NCBI RefSeq assembly: GCF_000374845.1
Contig: NZ_KB895416.1
Coordinates: forward strand, 124,001 to 188,000
Length of the DNA: 64,000 nt
Source: Paenibacillus terrigena DSM 21567
Lineage (GTDB): Bacteria; Bacillota; Bacilli; Paenibacillales; Paenibacillaceae
Direction: 5' to 3'
The notes beneath the pieces are model-generated. The model saw only the letters and a program-made list of their open reading frames with translations. It was not told the origin of the DNA and did not search any database. Below are positions 62,147 through 64,000 of this stretch, one piece after another. Position 1 is the first letter of the stretch; the number at the start of each line of letters is the position of its first letter. The translations under genes were made by a program, and so were the position numbers.

Positions 62147-64000
62147 ATGGGCATTGAAAAGTTACTTGAGAAGGCATCCGCATATATCAAACCACAGGAC
62201 TTGCAGCGTATACAGGAAGCCTACGATTTTGCTGAGAAAGCCCATATCAATCAGGTGCGCAAATCGGGGGAGCCTTATATTCTTCACCCGCTTGCGGTCG
62301 CTGATATTGTGGTTAATATGCAGATGGATACGACATCCGTTATTGCGGCGCTATTGCATGATGTAGTTGAAGACACATCGGTCTCCTTGGATGCCATTCG
62401 GGAGAAATTCGGCAATACTTGCGCCTTGCTCGTGGATGGTCTGACTAAACTCGAGAAGATTCAGTTCCGATCCAAAGAGGAACAACAGAACGAGAACTAT
62501 CGGAAGATGTTTGTAGCAATGGCGCAGGATATTCGTGTCATTGTCATTAAGCTTGCAGACCGTTTGCACAACATGCGAACGTTAAAATATCAATCCGAAG
62601 AAAGCCAGCGTCGAATTGCTTATGAGACGTTGGAGATTTTTTGTCCAATCGCACATCGGCTCGGGATTTCCGCAATTAAATGGGAGATGGAGGATATCGC
62701 CCTTAGATATTTAAATCCGCAGCAATACTACCGGATTGCGAATCTCGTTCAGAAGAAGCGTGTAGAGCGGGAGCAGTATATTGATAATGTCATTGAACGA
62801 ATCAAAGAGAAGCTAGGCGAGATGGGGATCGAAGCGGATTTATCCGGACGCCCCAAACATATTTATAGCGTGTATAAGAAGATGTCGACGAAGAACAAGC
62901 AATTCACTGAAATCTATGATTTGCTCGCGATTCGGATCATTGTTGATAATATTAAAGATTGTTATGCGACACTCGGAATTATCCATACGTTATGGAAGCC
63001 GATGCCTGGCAGATTCAAAGATTATATCGCGATGCCAAAAGCGAATATGTATCAGTCCCTGCATACGACGGTAATTGGGCCGAATGGTGAACCGACAGAA
63101 GTGCAAATCCGCACATGGGAAATGCATCGCACGTCCGAGTTCGGTATCGCAGCGCATTGGGCATACAAAGAAGGCAGTGTCGTACCTGCTGGCAATTTCG
63201 AGGACAAAATGAACTGGTTCCGCGAAATTTTAGAGCTCCAGCAAGAGACCAAAGATGCGTCAGAGTTCATGGAATCACTCAAAATGGACTTCTTCTCGGA
63301 TCTTGTGTTTGTTTTTACACCAAAAGGCGAAGTTATCGAATTACCGGCAGGATCAGTCCCGTTGGATTTTGCTTATCGCATTCATACGGAAGTCGGAAAT
63401 CGGACGATTGGCGCGAAGGTAAACGGTCGAATCGTACCGCTCGAACATAAATTGAAGACAGGCGATATCGTCGAAATTCTAACGTCGAAGCATTCCTACG
63501 GTCCAAGTCAGGATTGGGTCAAAATCGCACAATCCTCGCACGCGCGCAGCAAAATTAAGCAATGGTTCAAGAAAGAGCGCCGCGAGGAGAACGTAGAGAA
63601 GGGTCGAGAACTGCTCGAGCGCGAGATAAAGCGTCTAGGACTAGAGCCGTCGGCTTGGTTAACGGATGACAAGCTGCTTGAGGTGGCGAAGAAATTCACC
63701 TTCAATGATATCGAAGATATGCTGTCTGCCATCGGCTTCAGTGGCATTACCGCAGCTCAGATCTGCACAAGACTTACGGAGAAAATGCGTAAGGAAGCGG
63801 AAGAAGCGAATTTAATCGAATTGACGAATGAAGTACGTGAAGTGAAGAGTTCGCCAGAACGGAAATCACGTCCGACGAACGGCGTTCGGGTCAAAGGTAT
63901 CGATAACCTGCTTGTGCGGTTTGCACGCTGCTGTAATCCGATTCCTGGTGATGATATTATCGGGTATATTACGCGTGGACGCGGGGTGTCTGTGCATCGA
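62147..64000 (+). CDS. relA: Bifunctional (p)ppGpp synthetase/hydrolase RelA, 3' truncated by the window
   Basis: The open frame from ATG 62147 runs to the window edge without a stop (618 codons visible). It begins MGIEKLLEKASAYIKPQDLQ and has the HD hydrolase domain (ILHPLAVADIV, AALLHDVVEDT, VIKLADRLHNMRTL), the synthetase domain (GRPKHIYSVYKKM, DLLAIRIIVD, KDYIAMPKANMYQSLHTTV), and a TGS domain (FVFTPKGEVIELPAGSVPLDFAY). The start of the zinc-finger region (RFARCCNPIPGDDI) follows. It makes and degrades the stringent alarmone. The ATG has only a weak site (GGAACGGAG). recJ-apt-relA is the Bacillus order. The missing part is the ACT end. Confidence 0.96.
   Translation, partial: MGIEKLLEKASAYIKPQDLQRIQEAYDFAEKAHINQVRKSGEPYILHPLAVADIVVNMQMDTTSVIAALLHDVVEDTSVSLDAIREKFGNTCALLVDGLTKLEKIQFRSKEEQQNENYRKMFVAMAQDIRVIVIKLADRLHNMRTLKYQSEESQRRIAYETLEIFCPIAHRLGISAIKWEMEDIALRYLNPQQYYRIANLVQKKRVEREQYIDNVIERIKEKLGEMGIEADLSGRPKHIYSVYKKMSTKNKQFTEIYDLLAIRIIVDNIKDCYATLGIIHTLWKPMPGRFKDYIAMPKANMYQSLHTTVIGPNGEPTEVQIRTWEMHRTSEFGIAAHWAYKEGSVVPAGNFEDKMNWFREILELQQETKDASEFMESLKMDFFSDLVFVFTPKGEVIELPAGSVPLDFAYRIHTEVGNRTIGAKVNGRIVPLEHKLKTGDIVEILTSKHSYGPSQDWVKIAQSSHARSKIKQWFKKERREENVEKGRELLEREIKRLGLEPSAWLTDDKLLEVAKKFTFNDIEDMLSAIGFSGITAAQICTRLTEKMRKEAEEANLIELTNEVREVKSSPERKSRPTNGVRVKGIDNLLVRFARCCNPIPGDDIIGYITRGRGVSVHR

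Overview
The window looks like a chromosomal segment of an endospore-forming Bacillota, most likely Paenibacillus or a close relative. The evidence is the Bacillus-type gene order, with many sporulation genes (spoVID, spoVAC/AD, a spoIIB-like gene, spoIVFA/FB, spo0B, safA, bofC, a spoIID-like gene, spoVB), strong AGGAGG ribosome binding sites, frequent GTG/TTG starts, a T-box and an L21 leader. Features pointing away from B. subtilis itself are a CobA-HemD fusion, separate secD and secF, an RNase E/G gene next to rplU, and hom-thrB placed between pheB and pheA. I see no rRNA, tRNA, insertion sequence, prophage or CRISPR. Apart from one small cluster, the segment is core genome.

Layout. 0.3-9 kb holds a tetrapyrrole operon (hemA, hemX, sirC-like, hemC, cobA-hemD, hemB, hemL) running into an RluA-type pseudouridine synthase. 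9-17 kb holds spoVID, a small unlisted membrane gene on the minus strand, a valine T-box leader with valS, then folC and murC. 17-20.5 kb is a minus-strand spoVA-type block (DUF421-DUF1657 fusion, spoVAC, spoVAD, YitT-like) with a divergent DUF1657 gene. 20.7-28.6 kb is the shape and division cluster: spoIIB-like, maf, radC, mreBCD, minCD, rodA. 28.8-35.3 kb holds spoIVFA/FB, RNase G, the L21 leader with rplU-prp-rpmA, and spo0B-obg. 35.5-39.1 kb is pheB-hom-thrB-pheA. 39.3-42.6 kb holds a safA-like coat gene with a His/Met repeat, bofC and an antiporter. 42.7-49.7 kb is ruvCAB, a spoIID-like gene, queA, tgt and yajC. 49.7-54.1 kb holds PAP2, yrzE, yrbG, spoVB and comN. 54.1-64 kb holds secD, secF, a CDF transporter, recJ, apt, a uracil permease and relA, which is cut by the window end.

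How the genes work together. The hem operon takes glutamyl-tRNA to uroporphyrinogen III and branches to siroheme through CobA and the SirC-like enzyme. SpoVID and SafA are partners in coat assembly. SpoIVFA/FB and BofC belong to the two-compartment checkpoint that controls sigma-K activation. Prp removes the N-terminal extension of L27. YajC, SecD and SecF are the accessory translocon. RuvABC, RecJ and RadC act on DNA.

The least explained parts are: the spoVA-type block, which lacks spoVAE; a 54-codon membrane gene with a sigma-E-like promoter; a 21-codon ORF leading into a hairpin upstream of secD; a perfect 14-bp inverted repeat and a duplicated terminator-like repeat; and the metal-binding-like repeat in the SafA-like protein.
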